Of a stretch of 64,000 nucleotides of DNA, positions 22,061 through 33,523 are shown in pieces. The position numbers were made by a program, and so were the translations under genes. The stretch is from Pictodentalium vernedei. Taxonomy: Eukaryota; Mollusca; Scaphopoda; Dentaliida; Dentaliidae. Within the stretch, counting starts at the first letter, position 1. Every line of letters begins with the position of its first letter. Under the pieces are notes generated by a model that was given only the letters and a program-made list of their open reading frames with translations, was not told the DNA's origin and searched no databases. The stretch is from assembly GCA_031216915.1 (NCBI GenBank), contig CM062289.1:249359113-249423112 (forward strand), written 5' to 3'.

Positions 22061-22594
22061 GCGTCTTCAAGACATGCATTCAGAGGAGGCATGGCTTGAT
22101 TATGTAGTTGGAAGATTAGTCAGTCGGACCTTGAGCGAATACAGTCGGGTCAAATCAGGTTAACATCCCACTCTTCGCGACGCCCCTGTGCCGACAACTC
22201 ACCCTTCATCAAACCCTTGAACTTGCCGTTTAGTAGGTCCACTACATGTATGCATCTAATAAGTTCAGCCTTGGACTCGGTGCTAATTGAATTGAATTAC
22301 TGGTGGGTGGTAAGTCAGTGAAGTATGGCCATTCATTTGGTAATTTTATCGCTTATTACATGATTGGAGTGGGCCAAAATTTGGTCTCTCATGATCCTTG
22401 GATTAGATCCCACTCAGTGTCTTTTACGCAAACACACAGAGAACTAAATGTTGATTCCTCAAAGAATCAAAACTGGTTGTTTAGTTTGTCTTGGTTGAGG
22501 AACCAAATTTGGTTACATGGAACCAAACATACACATGTTTTGTTCTTCAACCTGTCACATTAACTGGACTGTCAAGGTCTCTGGACATTATACA

Positions 22595-22640
22595 AATTAT
22601 AAAATATAAAGCCGTGACAAAGTTGAAGTTCCAAAATGGC
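22595..22640 (+). promoter_or_regulatory. TATA-like box followed by ATGGCG (YY1-like) in unit D
   Basis: TATAAAATATAAA is followed about 25-30 bp later by CCAAAATGGCGAAG. The same arrangement is kept in D' (about 36270-36320, TTCAAAATGGCGACG), with ACGCATGCGTCAAG about 60-70 bp further in both. A short open frame beginning MAKKQRQKHIFNYP (MATKERQKHVFNYP in D') starts at the ATG. Promoter function is inference. Confidence 0.35.
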
Positions 22641-23195
22641 GAAGAAGCAACGTCAGAAACACATTTTCAATTATCCCATCAGGCATGCTCCCATTACGCA
22701 TGCGTCAAGTTTAGCGACAACCGCATTTTTTGTATATATAAACAAGACGGGCAACTCTACTTGAAATTGTCTGGTTCCAGATCACATGAAATCTCATTTA
22801 TTTAGGTTCCTCTACAGGTTTTGGTTCTACCTAGAAACATGTTTTGCGCGGCTTTCTCCGAGTGAATGGTTAAAACGTGTTTTGACGTGCAGTGCGAAAT
22901 TGATCAACCCACGCGTTTCCACCACGAAAGGCTCCAGAGACAATTCCCATGAAGTATGTTGACGATGAATTCACATATATACCACTTGGTGTGCGCAGAG
23001 ACCTAACAAAGATATATGTACACGTGAGTGTTCACGAAACATGCTGGGATTGAGATTAAAAGTGTGTTATGAGCTGGAAATATGTGTCAACTAGGAACCT
23101 AAAGATATACTCTTTCTTGGTCGAATCCTGTGCGGGCGGTGAAATACTCCGAAACATTCGGTTTAGTTCTTGAGTGGAATTGGGCCCATACCATG

Positions 23196-23330
23196 TACAC
23201 TCTACAATCAGCTTAGTTAAAAATTAACCCAAATCAACTGGATTGAGTGAATATGAACTCAATTGGGTTCATATTCACTCAATCCAGTTGACTTGGATTA
23301 ATTTTTAACCCAACTGATTTTAGATTGTAG
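23196..23330. mobile_element. Palindromic fold-back MITE, family Q
   Basis: The arms TACACTCTACAATCAG ... AACCCAAATCAACTGG and the inverse ending CTGATTTTAGATTGTAG make a near-complete hairpin of about 135 bp. The orthologue is at 36883-37016, and a third copy split by a SINE is at 50063-50490. Confidence 0.8.
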
Positions 23331-24282
23331 GCGTTTGACAAACCTTTCTGTTACAACTTGCTATAGGGTTCCAGGAGGCACCAACCAATAAACTGTAACA
23401 AAGCGACCAAACGGGGACAAAAAGTTTGGTTCCTACTCGAATATAAGAAACCATTACGTAAAATATAAACAACTCCTCACAATCAACCCTCAATAGTAAA
23501 ACGCTCCCATCATATTGTGGCTCCCACCGCAAAGATGGTTAAAGATTGTGTGCATTGCAAACTAGGAAAATGCTTCTTCATGGATATCTCATTATGGCCA
23601 TGGGCGTCGCAAGGTGACCCGTTGAAGTGGGAGTAGGAGTGGGGGTGGGGATGGTTGTAAACCTGATTTGTCCCGACCGTGATGGCTCATGTCGAGACTG
23701 ACTAATATTCCAACAACAACAAGACATGTTTTCGTAGAATGCGTGACTTGATGATGCATCTGAAATATTAGTCAGTCCGGCGGATTCTAGTTTTTATTTA
23801 AAAAAACACTTCTTGAAAAGTGAATATATAGAGGATATCCAGGGTGAGGCTACCAAAAATTTGCAAGACGTGACGTGGGGGTGGGTGAGTCTCTTGAGTG
23901 CGCCAAAAATGTGCATTTCCAACTTGTACAATTTTTTGAATTTTTTAAAAATATATCAATATATCAGCTAATATTTACCATCATTTGTGTTTCAAACCTT
24001 AAAGATGATGTTGTACATCACACTCTTAACATAAATACAACATCAGGAGGCTTTATATGTGAGAATATTGGGGTTGAACTGGGAAAATGTCACACGTTAG
24101 TAGGGGGTGAGTGTCTTGTTCGAAATGTAGAAAATGTGCAGACAATTTTTTGGGAACAATTCAAACGAAAGTTTGTTCCCGTATATGTACACCTGCTCTG
24201 GCCAAGCCTGATAATGAACAGCTTGTCATTTGTAGATTGGGGCCCACAGCAGCCCACAGAGGTTTAAATTGGTGGTACCAGT

Positions 24283-24531
24283 TTAACCCTTTACCTAACA
24301 TGAAAAGCAGACGACACTTGCCCAAAAATGATTGAATAAATAATTTTTTTCATTTTTTGACTCAAAAACATAGGTTATGACCCCTCATTGGAACGAGCTC
24401 GACGAGCTCGTTCCAATGAGGGGTCATAACCTATGTTTTTGAGACAAAAATGAAAAAATAATAAAAATTAATTGACGATTTTTGAGAATAGCGCTGGCCG
24501 GTTTTGGCCGTTACGTTGGGTAAAGGGTTAA
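24283..24531. mobile_element. piggyBac-type palindromic MITE, subfamily 1
   Basis: TTAA both sides, CCCTTTACCTAACATG left, TTGGGTAAAGGG right, centre ATTGGAACGAGCTCGACGAG. It lies in a segment (23.79-25.44 kb) absent from duplication copy 2. Confidence 0.9.
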
Positions 24532-24746
24532 GAACATTATGAAAACCCCCTAAAGACACCTGTGCCTACAAAGTTTAAAAGCTTATTTTCGATTTTAATG
24601 GGAGAGTTGGGGGAGGGGGGGGGGGGGGTGTCTGAGAACGGTAGTAGAAAATTTGCACGTAGTGGGTGGGTGGGTGTAAAAAGGAGCCGAATAAAAAATA
24701 GGACGTCACGTCTTGCAATTTTTTAGTGCCCCCCCTAGGATATGTA

Positions 24747-24886
24747 ATGTTTTCTTGTGAATACCGGGATTTATCTCATGAGTGAGTGAGAGAATTCGAA
24801 TTTTCACGAGCAGCTTGCTGGGAGTGAAAATACAAATTCTCTCACCCACGAATGAGATTAATCCCGGTATTCACAAGAAAACATTA
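24747..24886. mobile_element. Hairpin element, ~60 bp arms
   Basis: AATGTTTTCTTGTGAATACC ... GAGAGAATT and the inverse AATTCTCTC ... GGTATTCACAAGAAAACATT surround a short loop (GAGCAGCTTGCTGG). No family is recognised. Confidence 0.7.
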
Positions 24887-25439
24887 GATTTTCTTTTTAT
24901 TATACCCCTTTCATTTGAAGCTTCAACTGAAACGATTCAAACCGACGCCCATACCACGCAAGAAATCTGTTTACACAATCAGCTGATCGCTGTTTCTGCT
25001 GACACAGATCACATTGGATGTTGTGTACATCCACACAAAATAGTTTTCGGGATTGTTGGCGAAATGACGTAATTTTTAGCCACAAACAAATTCAGTAAAA
25101 AGTTCAAAATTTCCCAGAAATATATTCTCAATTTGCGTTTCTGTCAACACGTTGATTTCATCCATGTTTGTAAACAAAGCATACGAGAATAGATTACGCA
25201 TCAAGAAAGATAACTCTATCAGCGCTTCGACCCGAAAAATTTCGATCGCGCATTAATACATTTTGGCATTCCATCGTGATCTGCCGCGTCTTATTATACT
25301 CACTGGTGGAGCGAGAACAACTTTTGTTTTGCGCTTGTGAAAATTCATTTGTAAATTTCAAGTTCACACGAAATGTTAATAACCGAGGTGTTTGATCTCA
25401 CTATTAAGGGGTGAACGCAATTTATTTTTTACCGATTCC

Positions 25440-26966
25440 TATTATAATTAGACGTTAGGGGTGTAATAAATAAAACATACTACGTGTAGTAGTAGTGATA
25501 CAACTTATTTAATTAACGCGTACCTTACCGGTACTCTAAATTAGTCATGTTTGGGGCCTAATCGGGTACTACAGACCTTAATTTGTATGCCCTACTGTAT
25601 GTGCCACATGAGTCCAAGTATTAAGGTTCCACAAAGTAGATCTTCTGTTTCTCATGCCATTTTTCGTAAAATTGCACGTGGGCGCGCTGTTTTTTATTTT
25701 ATTTTTTATTTTTGTAATTATTTCTTTGTCATCAAAAGTTCATCTTCTTGGTTTGTTTCATGTTTCAGGCCTCATAATCCACAGAATAGTATGGGTGGTG
25801 ATGTATTTTGTCCCTTGAGTACAAGAAGGCTTTGCAGTGCTAAAGAATTGCTTAGCCTTGTTGCACTCAAGGGACAAATTTATCAATATTATTAACTTGG
25901 GTAACATAACCATTTAATTTTCATTTTTTAAGTTTGCAAGGGTCCGAGAAACAGATGTTTAACTTGTTTAGGTCTAAATCCAGTCTTTTAAGAATGTAAA
26001 TGATTTCTGGCAAGAGAATTGATATCTTAGTCACAATCATGATGAAAAAACTGGAAAATTATAGCGAGGGGCGGGGGGAGGTTCTCTCCCGAACCCTCTT
26101 AGCGACGCCTCAGATTATGACTGAGAGTATGTTTTGGGTAAAATAGCCAGTCTATAATGCTATCTATCCCTGTCTAGGTATGGAAAATCGGTAGCGATCC
26201 CATAATATTATCACACAGCTATAAATGCAAAACACGCAATTTCCATTGTTCTGTCTGCGCGATGAAAATAAAGTTGTATCGCACATGTGGTGATACAAAA
26301 CACGTTCGATTTCGTTTCCGACGTAAACAGAGAAGGAACACCCGTCTAAATAAATCACGTCATCATCGGTCGAATGCACCGGAGTCGAGATCGCTTGGAA
26401 ATTCCAAGTTCATCATTTAAATTTGTTTACACGGGATATTTAAACAATCAGATTCGAGTCAAAAATCTACAAAATAAAAATAACCTTCTGACTGCTTGTT
26501 CTTTGACAACTGGTCAAAAATGATGGAGTGTGCTAAACTTATTAGGTATTTAAAAAGTTTTTGTTATTCTCTGCAGTTTTGTCAATATTTGAAGTTAGAT
26601 CATCGTGACCGTGACAGTGATCGGCGTCAATTGGTTTCAACAAACTGAATGCCTTAAACATTAAAAAGTAAATTAGGGTTGGTACCCCGCCACCTAACAG
26701 TGATGTCTCGTTGGCAACGAGGGAAACGGAGCAATTATCCAGTTGAAAAATGCTTTTAGTTCAATTTTCGTGTATACTGGAGGTGTGTGATTTCGCACTC
26801 GATTGCTTTGGCACAGGATATCACTCGAGCCTTCGGCTCTCGTGATATCCCGCGCCAAAGCAATCTCGTGCGATAATTCTTAACCCATTCAAACGTATGT
26901 GCTGTATTTCTCACTGCTAGATAAATTTTGTTCTTTCTACCATGGGCACATCACTTTTTGTTAGTA
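25440..26966. repeat. Distal part of unit D (homologous to 37490-38746)
   Basis: ACGTGTAGTAGTAGTGATAC, TAATTAACGCGTACC and TTTCTTTGTCATC phrases are shared with copy 2. A hairpin (TTGTCCCTTGAGTACAAGAA / TTGCACTCAAGGGACAA) lies at 25805-25880 and a second perfect-stem hairpin at 26793-26873. About 700 bp (26210-26905) has no counterpart in copy 2. No coding sequence recognised. Confidence 0.65.
26793..26873. repeat. Long hairpin, ~39 bp arms, TTCG loop
   Basis: TCGCACTCGATTGCTTTGGC ... CTCGAGCC pairs with GGCTCTCG ... GCCAAAGCAATCTCGTGCGA around TTCG. It lies in the copy-1-specific 700 bp. It could be a small fold-back element or a structured RNA; nothing distinguishes them here. Confidence 0.6.
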
Positions 26967-27049
26967 CCCCATAACAATCTTTTATTTACGACCATACGGC
27001 CACGGCCACGATGCAGTATCCTCCTATAACTATCCAGCAATATCACATA

Positions 27050-27500
27050 TCTAACAGATTTTATATAGAGAGTTGTGCAACGTCAACATTTTCTTGATAA
27101 TTTGCGGTTATTATATTAATGCATTGGTTAGTATAATAAATAGACTTACCATCTATTCTGTTAGCGAGGTAAAATAACCTCAAAGGAATTAATTTGTTTT
27201 TCTCTGCACGGATGGATCGCGAGCTGTCTTCAGTTGGTAACGACGGAATTCAACGTGGCTGAAACACTGAAGACGTTTGACCTCCACCATGAAGAGAGCA
27301 ACTCCATGACAGTGCTTTTTTTATCCGACTGTCGACGGGTGCTCCCTTTATTGCGAGATCCCTTTTTTAGGGGTGATACTCTCAGGGTTCTTCATTTTGA
27401 CGAACCAGCACTTACTTCCTCGGGCTCCTTATTGGCAAATAACCTCGTTCTTTCTGGGTATTTACTCCATGCATTTTGTTTTTCTGTGTTCGGAAGGATA
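27050..27500 (+). repeat. Unit C', internally deleted copy of unit A
   Basis: It starts as A does (CTAACAGATTTTATATAGAG) through the dispersed core (27290-27355), then jumps at GCGAGATCCCTTTTTTAGG to the end-of-unit sequence TCTCAGGGTTCTTCATTTTGACG. About 2.9 kb of unit interior is missing relative to A. Confidence 0.75.
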
Positions 27501-28288
27501 TCGGACCGTCTTTAGTTGCTAACGACGGAAGTCAACATGGCTGAAACACTGAAGACGTTTGACCTCCACCATGAAGAGAGCAACTCCATGACAGTGCTTT
27601 TTATCCGACTGTCGACGGGTGCTCCCTTTATTGCGAGATCCCTTTCTTAATTCTGTTGAACTTTATTCTTGTGATGTGTGATCAGTAGTAGAGTTCCTTG
27701 ATGACTTATTTCAGTGAATAGTTTCTCCAACTGTCTTTTTCTTCTGATAAGAGGGGTAAAGCATCTGAAAATCTGCGGATATATCATTTGCCGGTGATCA
27801 TAACGTTTCTGAAAGACTGATGACATGTCACTTGGATTCAACGTTTTTTGGTTGTGACAAACTAATAGATCATATATTGAAATCCGCCATGGGCGATGCC
27901 CCATGGGATAGAATACATTCTATGACAAAAGTGAAAAGCACAGACATGCAGGTTCATATTCTTTACAATATATTCAGCTCCCAAAGCTATAAAAAGTCCC
28001 CCTGGATAAAAGAAAACTGCGCTAATGTGAGGCGTGAGGCTTGCCCCACTTTTACACCCTTTTGATACCATGATTACCTTTTCTACTATATATCAAATCC
28101 TATGACAACAATTTTAGCTTCACACACCAACCGTGATGAACACGCCTCTCGAAGAATGAAATGAAAGCGGCACAGACATGCAGGTTAATATTCTTTACAA
28201 TATATTCAGCTCCCAAAGTTATCAAAAGTCCCCCTGGGTAAAGACTGCGCTAATGTGAGGCGCGAGGCGTGCACCACTTTTACACCCT

Positions 28289-28540
28289 TTAACCCTTTAC
28301 CTAACCTGAAAGGCAGACGAAACTTGCAAAAATAATTCTTGAATAACTAATTTTTTTCATTTTTTGTCTCAAAAACATAGGTTATGACCCCTCGTTGGAA
28401 CGAGCTCGACGAGCTCGTTCCAACGAGGGGTCATTACCTATGTTTTTGAGACAAAAAATGAAAAAAATAATGAAAATTAATTGGCGATTTTTGAGAATAG
28501 CGCTGGCCGGTTTTTGCCGTTACTCTAGGTAAAGGGTTAA
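28289..28540. mobile_element. piggyBac-type palindromic MITE, subfamily 1
   Basis: TTAA both sides, CCCTTTACCTAACCTG left, CTAGGTAAAGGG right, centre GTTGGAACGAGCTCGACGAG. It is orthologous by duplication to 18227-18478. Confidence 0.92.
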
Positions 28541-29040
28541 CTGCCATAACCAAACGATCATTGTTTATGATGGAATCGGTAAAATCTTATTGCCATCAAC
28601 TTTACCTCTATAAATATGATTAGTGTGAACTTTCGAAATTTTTGAAGTGAAGTTAATATAGTACTATTGTATTAAATTTCTCATTTTCCAATTCATGATT
28701 CGTCTATCAATTTGAAGTTAATATGCGGCCATTTTGTTAACCCACTCTTTGCCAAAATCGTGTTTAACACTATCCAGTTTTAATGGACAAGTTATTATCT
28801 TTGCCGATCAACGGGCGATTATGTCGTCTGCGAATCAACATTCACATTATAAAAAAACCTCTACCCATACCACGCCGAAAGGATTAACTATGAGCGTTTC
28901 GTTTTAGGACTAACTTATAGTTTTTCATGTGTACTGACAAATGACTTCAGTCCTGTCGAAACAAGCCTCAAAGTCAGTGCAATCGAGTCATGAACAAGCT
29001 TGTCTACAAGCCCTTGAGGTCATTTCAATAAAAACTTCGT

Positions 29041-29280
29041 CTTTCCCAACGCAACGATTCATGCAAAAATGAATTTGCACAACTAAAATATTTCATTTTT
29101 TTGTCTCCAAAACAATGATTATGGCACCTCGTTGGGACGAGCTGTTCGAGCTCGTTCAAAACAAGTGGCTATACGCTATGTTTTGGAAGTTAAAATTGAA
29201 AAAGAATTATAAAACTTGAAATGCGTATTTTGTGAATAACAATGGTCGATATTGGCCCTTATGTTAGGTACAGGGTTAAA
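29041..29280. mobile_element. Degraded piggyBac-type MITE
   Basis: Third member of the set at 15565 and 18985: ATGCAAAAATGAATTTGC, CACCTCGTTGGGACGAGC, TTCGAGCTCGTTC, end GGTACAGGGTTAA. Confidence 0.6.
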
Positions 29281-29647
29281 ACATGCCAGTCATTCCTTAT
29301 AATTTAATTATAGTCAACATATAATCGGCAGTGTGATATAAGTTTGATGGTGTATTAAATAAATATGGTACTTTTAATATCATCTCAATGTATGGTCGGC
29401 ATCCCAGGTGGACAGTTTGCAACACAAGATAGATGAAAATGACATGTGTCAATGATTTTCTCAGGAAAACATCCAGCCTGAATGCATTTCTTTTGAGGGG
29501 CGGTAATCTGAGGGTTCTTCATTTTGACGAGCCAGCACCAACTTTCACAGGTTCCTTATTGACGAATAACCTGGTTCTTGCTTTGCGTTTACTCGATACA
29601 CAAGACGTCACTAAGTTATAAAGGCACACTTTCACTTGTGATGTATT

Positions 29648-31203
29648 ATTAGCTCACCTGACTGAAAGTCAGGGTGAGCTTTTCTTATCACTCTTCGTCC
29701 GTCGTCCATCGTCCTGCGTGAAGGTGGTGTTTGAGCCTCTTTCTCCTAAACCACTGGCCACATTTTAATTAAATTTCATGTACGTAGTGGTTATATAGGG
29801 GCATTTTGATTTTTATGCAAATTAGGTTTCGGCTCATATTGAGCAGAGGTGTGGGGAAAAAATGGCCAAATTATTTGAAAATCTTCTTCTTATGAACCAC
29901 CAGTAGCAGAGACTTGATATGTGGTATACTGAGTCCTTTTGAGGTTTAGAATCAAGTTTGTTCAAGAGAAGTTTGTCGGGCATCATTTGCCTTCGTTATG
30001 GGAGGGGCAAGAATTTTTGCCACTCCCAAAATTTCTATTTTCCAAACCGAGAGGCAGATTTGAACCAAATTTGATATGAGGGCTTATTGGGTCATAAGTA
30101 CTTAATTTATACCCAAATCTTTTTTTCCCGTTGCCCCATGGGAACCTCAGGAGCTAAAAATAGAAAAAAATTAAAACGCCCATATCTCTAAAACTACACA
30201 GCACTGAGAATTCTTATTTGGTGTGTGTGAAGCTTCCTTAGGACCAACAGAATGGACTGGTCAAAAAAATTGCTACCGGTTTTATCATGGGGTACTTTTT
30301 GTGGACTTTGAAAAAGTGCTGAGTCAGCATTTTTTAACACTGTGGGTAATGGGAAAAACATGTTAGACTACTTTTCTCCCAAACCACTGCTCCAAAAGCT
30401 TTCAAATTTCACATATTGCATCTTTGGAAGATTGTTTCACATGTTTATTGAAATCAATTCCCTGGGTCCATATTTGGGCTCTCTATGGGAGCTCAAATTT
30501 TTAAATTAGTGCAGTATGAGGAATATTCTTTAAAAATCTTCTTCTTCAGATCTGCCAATAAGAATCTTTCGATATTTGCAGCATCCTTAGGGGGTGAGAT
30601 TCAAGTTTGTTCAAGCCAAGTCCCTGGGTTCATATTTAGGCTGAAAATTTGGGGCCCCGTTCCGGACTTAGAAATTTTGGACCAAAATCCGGAATTTTTT
30701 TTTTGTTTTTTATGCGTTTCGGTCAATTTTAAACAAAAAATTTTTTTTTTTTTTACACTGAAAATTTGGGGTCCGGGTGGGACTTAGAAAATTTTGGACC
30801 AAAATCCGGATTTTTTTTCCGTTTTTTATGCGTTTCGGTCAATTTAAAGACAAACAATTTTTTTTTTGCACTGAAAATTTGGGGTCCGGGTGGGACCAAA
30901 ATCCGGAAATTAGTTTTTCGGTTTTTTATGGGTTTTAAGAAGAAAACAAAACTTTAGGCTGAAAAGATTTTGTTTGGGAAAAAAATCTGTTTTTTATGCG
31001 TTTATCTCAATTTTGGGACGTAAAAGTGCAGGAACTGAAAATAGAAAGAAAATCCTGTGTATTGTGTAGGCACAATCGCTTCATATAGTTGGTATATGCT
31101 TTTCTTAGGAGGAGCGTATGCAGCTTATTCAAGTCAAGTCCCTGGTTTGATATTTAGACTGCCATGTCAGGTGAGCGCCCTCAGGCCCCCTGGGGCCTCT
31201 TGT
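29648..31203 (+). mobile_element. Helitron-like non-autonomous element F5 (AGCTCACCTG ... GGCCTCTTGTTT)
   Basis: The left end is a hairpin, AGCTCACCTGACTGAAAGTC then AGGGTGAGCTTTTC, followed by CGTCCGTCGTCC. The right end is TCAGGTGAGCGCCC then a CAGGCCCCCTGGGGCCTC hairpin and TTGTTT. The empty site is seen in unit B (GTATTTCTTCGAAATACC near 19590). Interior ~110 bp units (CTGAAAATTTGGGGTCCGGG, 30640-30920). By recollection, elements with such ends are common in mollusc and other marine invertebrate genomes; the Helitron class is inference. Confidence 0.75.
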
Positions 31204-31562
31204 TTCGTTTCTTTTCGGAAATGCCAAAACATTGATGCTTTTACTACGCCAGAACATCAGTTACAAATGTAAATTACATTTCAATCATTAAGTTCTTCTT
31301 TTCGTGGGAGTCGAGACCATAAAATGTTCCTCATACAGTAGTGGTGAAAGCGCGTGGGGTGGGGGTTGGGGTGTTATGAAAGACGAAGTTCACCCTGACT
31401 GTCACTTAGAAATGACATGTTTCCTACAGTATACAATAACCTCCGTGTCATGACAAATATCTCATAGAACTGCACATTTCCCAAAACATTCTGGTGGCAG
31501 TGATGATGGTTGTTGTATCTATGCAACTTATCGTTTTTTATCCTCATATATACAAATGAAAG

Positions 31563-32825
31563 TGTCAATGACACTGTAGCTTAACTTGAAAGTGTGTTGT
31601 GTTTTATGAAAAGGATAATGTTCATTGTTTATGAAAGGATTATGAAATACGATAAGAATTGTGATAATTGAGAACATGTTAATTTCTGTTCTCTGTATAC
31701 TATGTTTTCAATAAAAATAATTTGAGGTGTAGACTGTACTAAAGAATTGAGGGGTGTGTTAATGTGACCCTCACAGTTAACGTATGTCAGCCAAAGTTAC
31801 CAAGTTACAGTGAAATTGTTCCACAACGAGTCATCATATCAAGTTTCAATGAAATCCCTTCATAAATATGGCCTGTAGACTGTGCTAAAGGTTTTCGGGC
31901 TTCGTGCCTGTGTAGCCATTACGGTTGACGGATCGCAACCAAAAGGGGACGTCCTCATCTAGACATTATACTGGGTCCTCCTACCAAGTTACAATGAAAT
32001 CCCTTCATAAATACGACATGCAGTCTGTGCTAAAAGTTTTTGGGTTTTGGGCTCGGGCAGCCGTCACGGTTGAACGATCGTGACCAAAGGGAACGTTCTC
32101 ATCTAGAGATTCTCTGAAGTCATCCCACCAAGTTACAATGAAATCCCTTCACAAATACGACCTGTAGACTGTGCTAAAGGTTTTCGGGCTTCAGGCCCCT
32201 GTAGCCGTCACAGTTAACCGATCAGGACCAAAATGGGACGGTCTCGTCTAGACATTATATGAAGTAATCCTACCAAGTTACAATGCAATCCCTCTTTAAA
32301 TACGACCTGTAGACTGTGCTAAAGGTTTTTGGGTTTTGGGCTCGGGCAGCCGTTACGGTTGACAGATCACGACCAAATGGGGAAGTTCTCATCTAAACAT
32401 CATACGGAGTCATCCTATCGAGTTACAGTGAAATCCGTCCATGTTAAATACGACCTGTAGACTGTGCTAAAGATTTTTTGGGTTTCGGGCTTGGGCAGCC
32501 ATCACGGTTGACAGATCATGACCAAAGGGGAACTTTCTCATTTAGATATTATACAGAGTCCTCCTGCTAAGTTACAATGAAATCCTTTCATAAATACGAT
32601 CTGTAGACTGTGCTAAAGGTTTTCTGGCTTTGGGCTCGGGCAGCCATCACGGCGACCAAAAGGGGACGTTCTCATCTAGACATGACCTCAAACCTGCATA
32701 TGAAATTCCGTGACGATCGGACAAGAGCTAGGGGGTGTAGCCTGTGCTAAAGGAAAATGTGAACAGACAGACTTCCGCACGAGTGATGGCAATAGCGTAT
32801 CTTGACTTTGTCAAGTTAAGCTAAA
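31563..32825 (-). mobile_element. Helentron/HINE-like element F3 with ~146 bp tandem units
   Basis: Left terminus AAGTGTCAATGACACTGTAG; right terminus TTGACTTTGTCAAGTTAAGC. Six to seven units with GTAGACTGTGCTAAAGG spaced 133-148 bp (31874, 32019, 32163, 32309, 32457, 32604, 32737). AAATG flanks the element on both sides, and unit B has the empty site (TCATATTCAAAAATGGCCC). No coding. Confidence 0.75.
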
Positions 32826-32883
32826 AATGGGCGGGGTATATTTTTCCAAATATATTTTTAGAACAAGTACACAGAGTGCTTGC

Positions 32884-32975
32884 GGGAGGGAGGTGGCTAA
32901 GTGGTTAAAGCATTGGACATTAAACTAAAAGGTCGATGGTGCTGACCAACAGTAACTGCGTTGTGATCTTGGATA
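32884..32975 (+). mobile_element. SINE head fragment
   Basis: GTGGCTAAGTGGTTAAAGC, ATTGGACATTAAACTAAAAG and TGCGTTGTGATCTTGGATA match 19998-20100. It marks the end of homology between units B and C. Confidence 0.65.
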
Positions 32976-32990
32976 TATACAATAAAAATG

Positions 32991-33523
32991 TACTAGAGCC
33001 GGTAATCAGATTTAAACCACGATTAGGATAAGAAGGGTTTTAATGACGAGGCTTGGGGCGCGGTGGCGTTGCGGTAACCTGTTCTCGTCAGATCACCAAA
33101 GTTAAGCAACGTCGAGCCCGGTTAGTCCTTGGATGGTTGACCGTCTGAGCGATCGATTCGGACTCCCGCATTGTGTCCTTGGGCAAGGCACTTCACCCCG
33201 ATTAACCACATGGGGGTACGATGACGCCGTGTACTACACGTCGATGGTGCGAATGTCTTCAACCAATCTAACCCTATCTGTGCTGCAGTGCGGAGTTACG
33301 ATGTTGGGGAGCTGGCAGCGGCTCGTCGTTGCTCTTTGGTTCTGTCCGAGTACTCCGGCTTCCTCCACCCGTAAAACTGTCACCGACACGATATGACCTT
33401 GGCTGTTAAAGTGTCGTTAAAACCTAATAAACAAATAAATAAATATGAATAACGACGAGGCTCTGCCGAGTGGTTAAAACCCTAATTATACGAGTGGTTT
33501 AAATCTGATTACCGGCTCTAGTA
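32991..33523. mobile_element. Fold-back element with perfect 30 bp ends, split by a 5S SINE
   Basis: The ends TACTAGAGCCGGTAATCAG... and the exact inverse ...CTGATTACCGGCTCTAGTA are 30 bp inverted repeats. The arms continue (ACCACGATTAGGATAAGAAG / ACCCTAATTATACGAGTGG). The SINE at 33054-33450 sits near the hairpin loop. Confidence 0.82.
33054..33450 (+). mobile_element. 5S rRNA-headed SINE with ~12 bp target duplication
   Basis: The 5S-like head TCTCGTCAGATCACCAAAG, TAAGCAACGTCGAGCCCGG and TTAGTCCTTGGATGGTTGAC keeps the 5S order. The shared body includes TGTGTCCTTGGGCAAGGC and CCGAGTACTCCGGCTTCC. Target duplication AATGACGAGGCT (33042-33053) and AACGACGAGGCT (33451-33462). Confidence 0.9.

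Larger units (their letters stand above)
21668..23780. repeat. Unit D, bounded by hairpin-forming inverted ends
   Basis: The left hairpin (TGAATAATATTCCAATTGCG ... AGTTGGAAGATTAGTCAG, split by a SINE) and the right hairpin (GACTGACTAATATTCCAAC ... GAAATATTAGTCAGTC, 23690-23778) are related in inverted orientation. The interior repeats in D' (35813-37445). It may be a non-autonomous DNA element with fold-back termini. A third isolated hairpin copy is at 40503-40610. Confidence 0.55.
10500..26966 (+). repeat. Segmental duplication, copy 1
   Basis: Order: a ~75 bp piece (10508-10580), a 3.7 kb segment absent from copy 2 (E2), tandem units A and B (14285-20100), a spacer, and unit D (21668-26966). 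Copy 2 (26967-38746) repeats this order on the same strand. Shared old insertions, such as the MITE at 18227-18478 = 28289-28540 and the fold-back at 23196 = 36883, show they were one sequence before later insertions. Confidence 0.8.
27500..32975 (+). repeat. Unit C, copy of unit B with two large insertions
   Basis: It aligns with 17660-20100: dispersed core at 27575-27645, MITE at 28289-28540, old MITE at 29041-29280, SINE head at 32884-32975. It carries a partial tandem duplication (27934-28070 and 28165-28299, both with ACAGACATGCAGGTT) and insertions at 29648-31203 and 31563-32825. Confidence 0.75.

Noticed and set aside
24782-25072. 96-codon plus-strand frame
   Set aside because: Its first part lies in the hairpin element at 24747-24886 and the rest shows no domain.
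31800-32760. Regular ~146 bp repeats considered as a CRISPR-like array
   Set aside because: Units are contiguous and diverged, without short identical repeats and unique spacers; they lie within a transposon.
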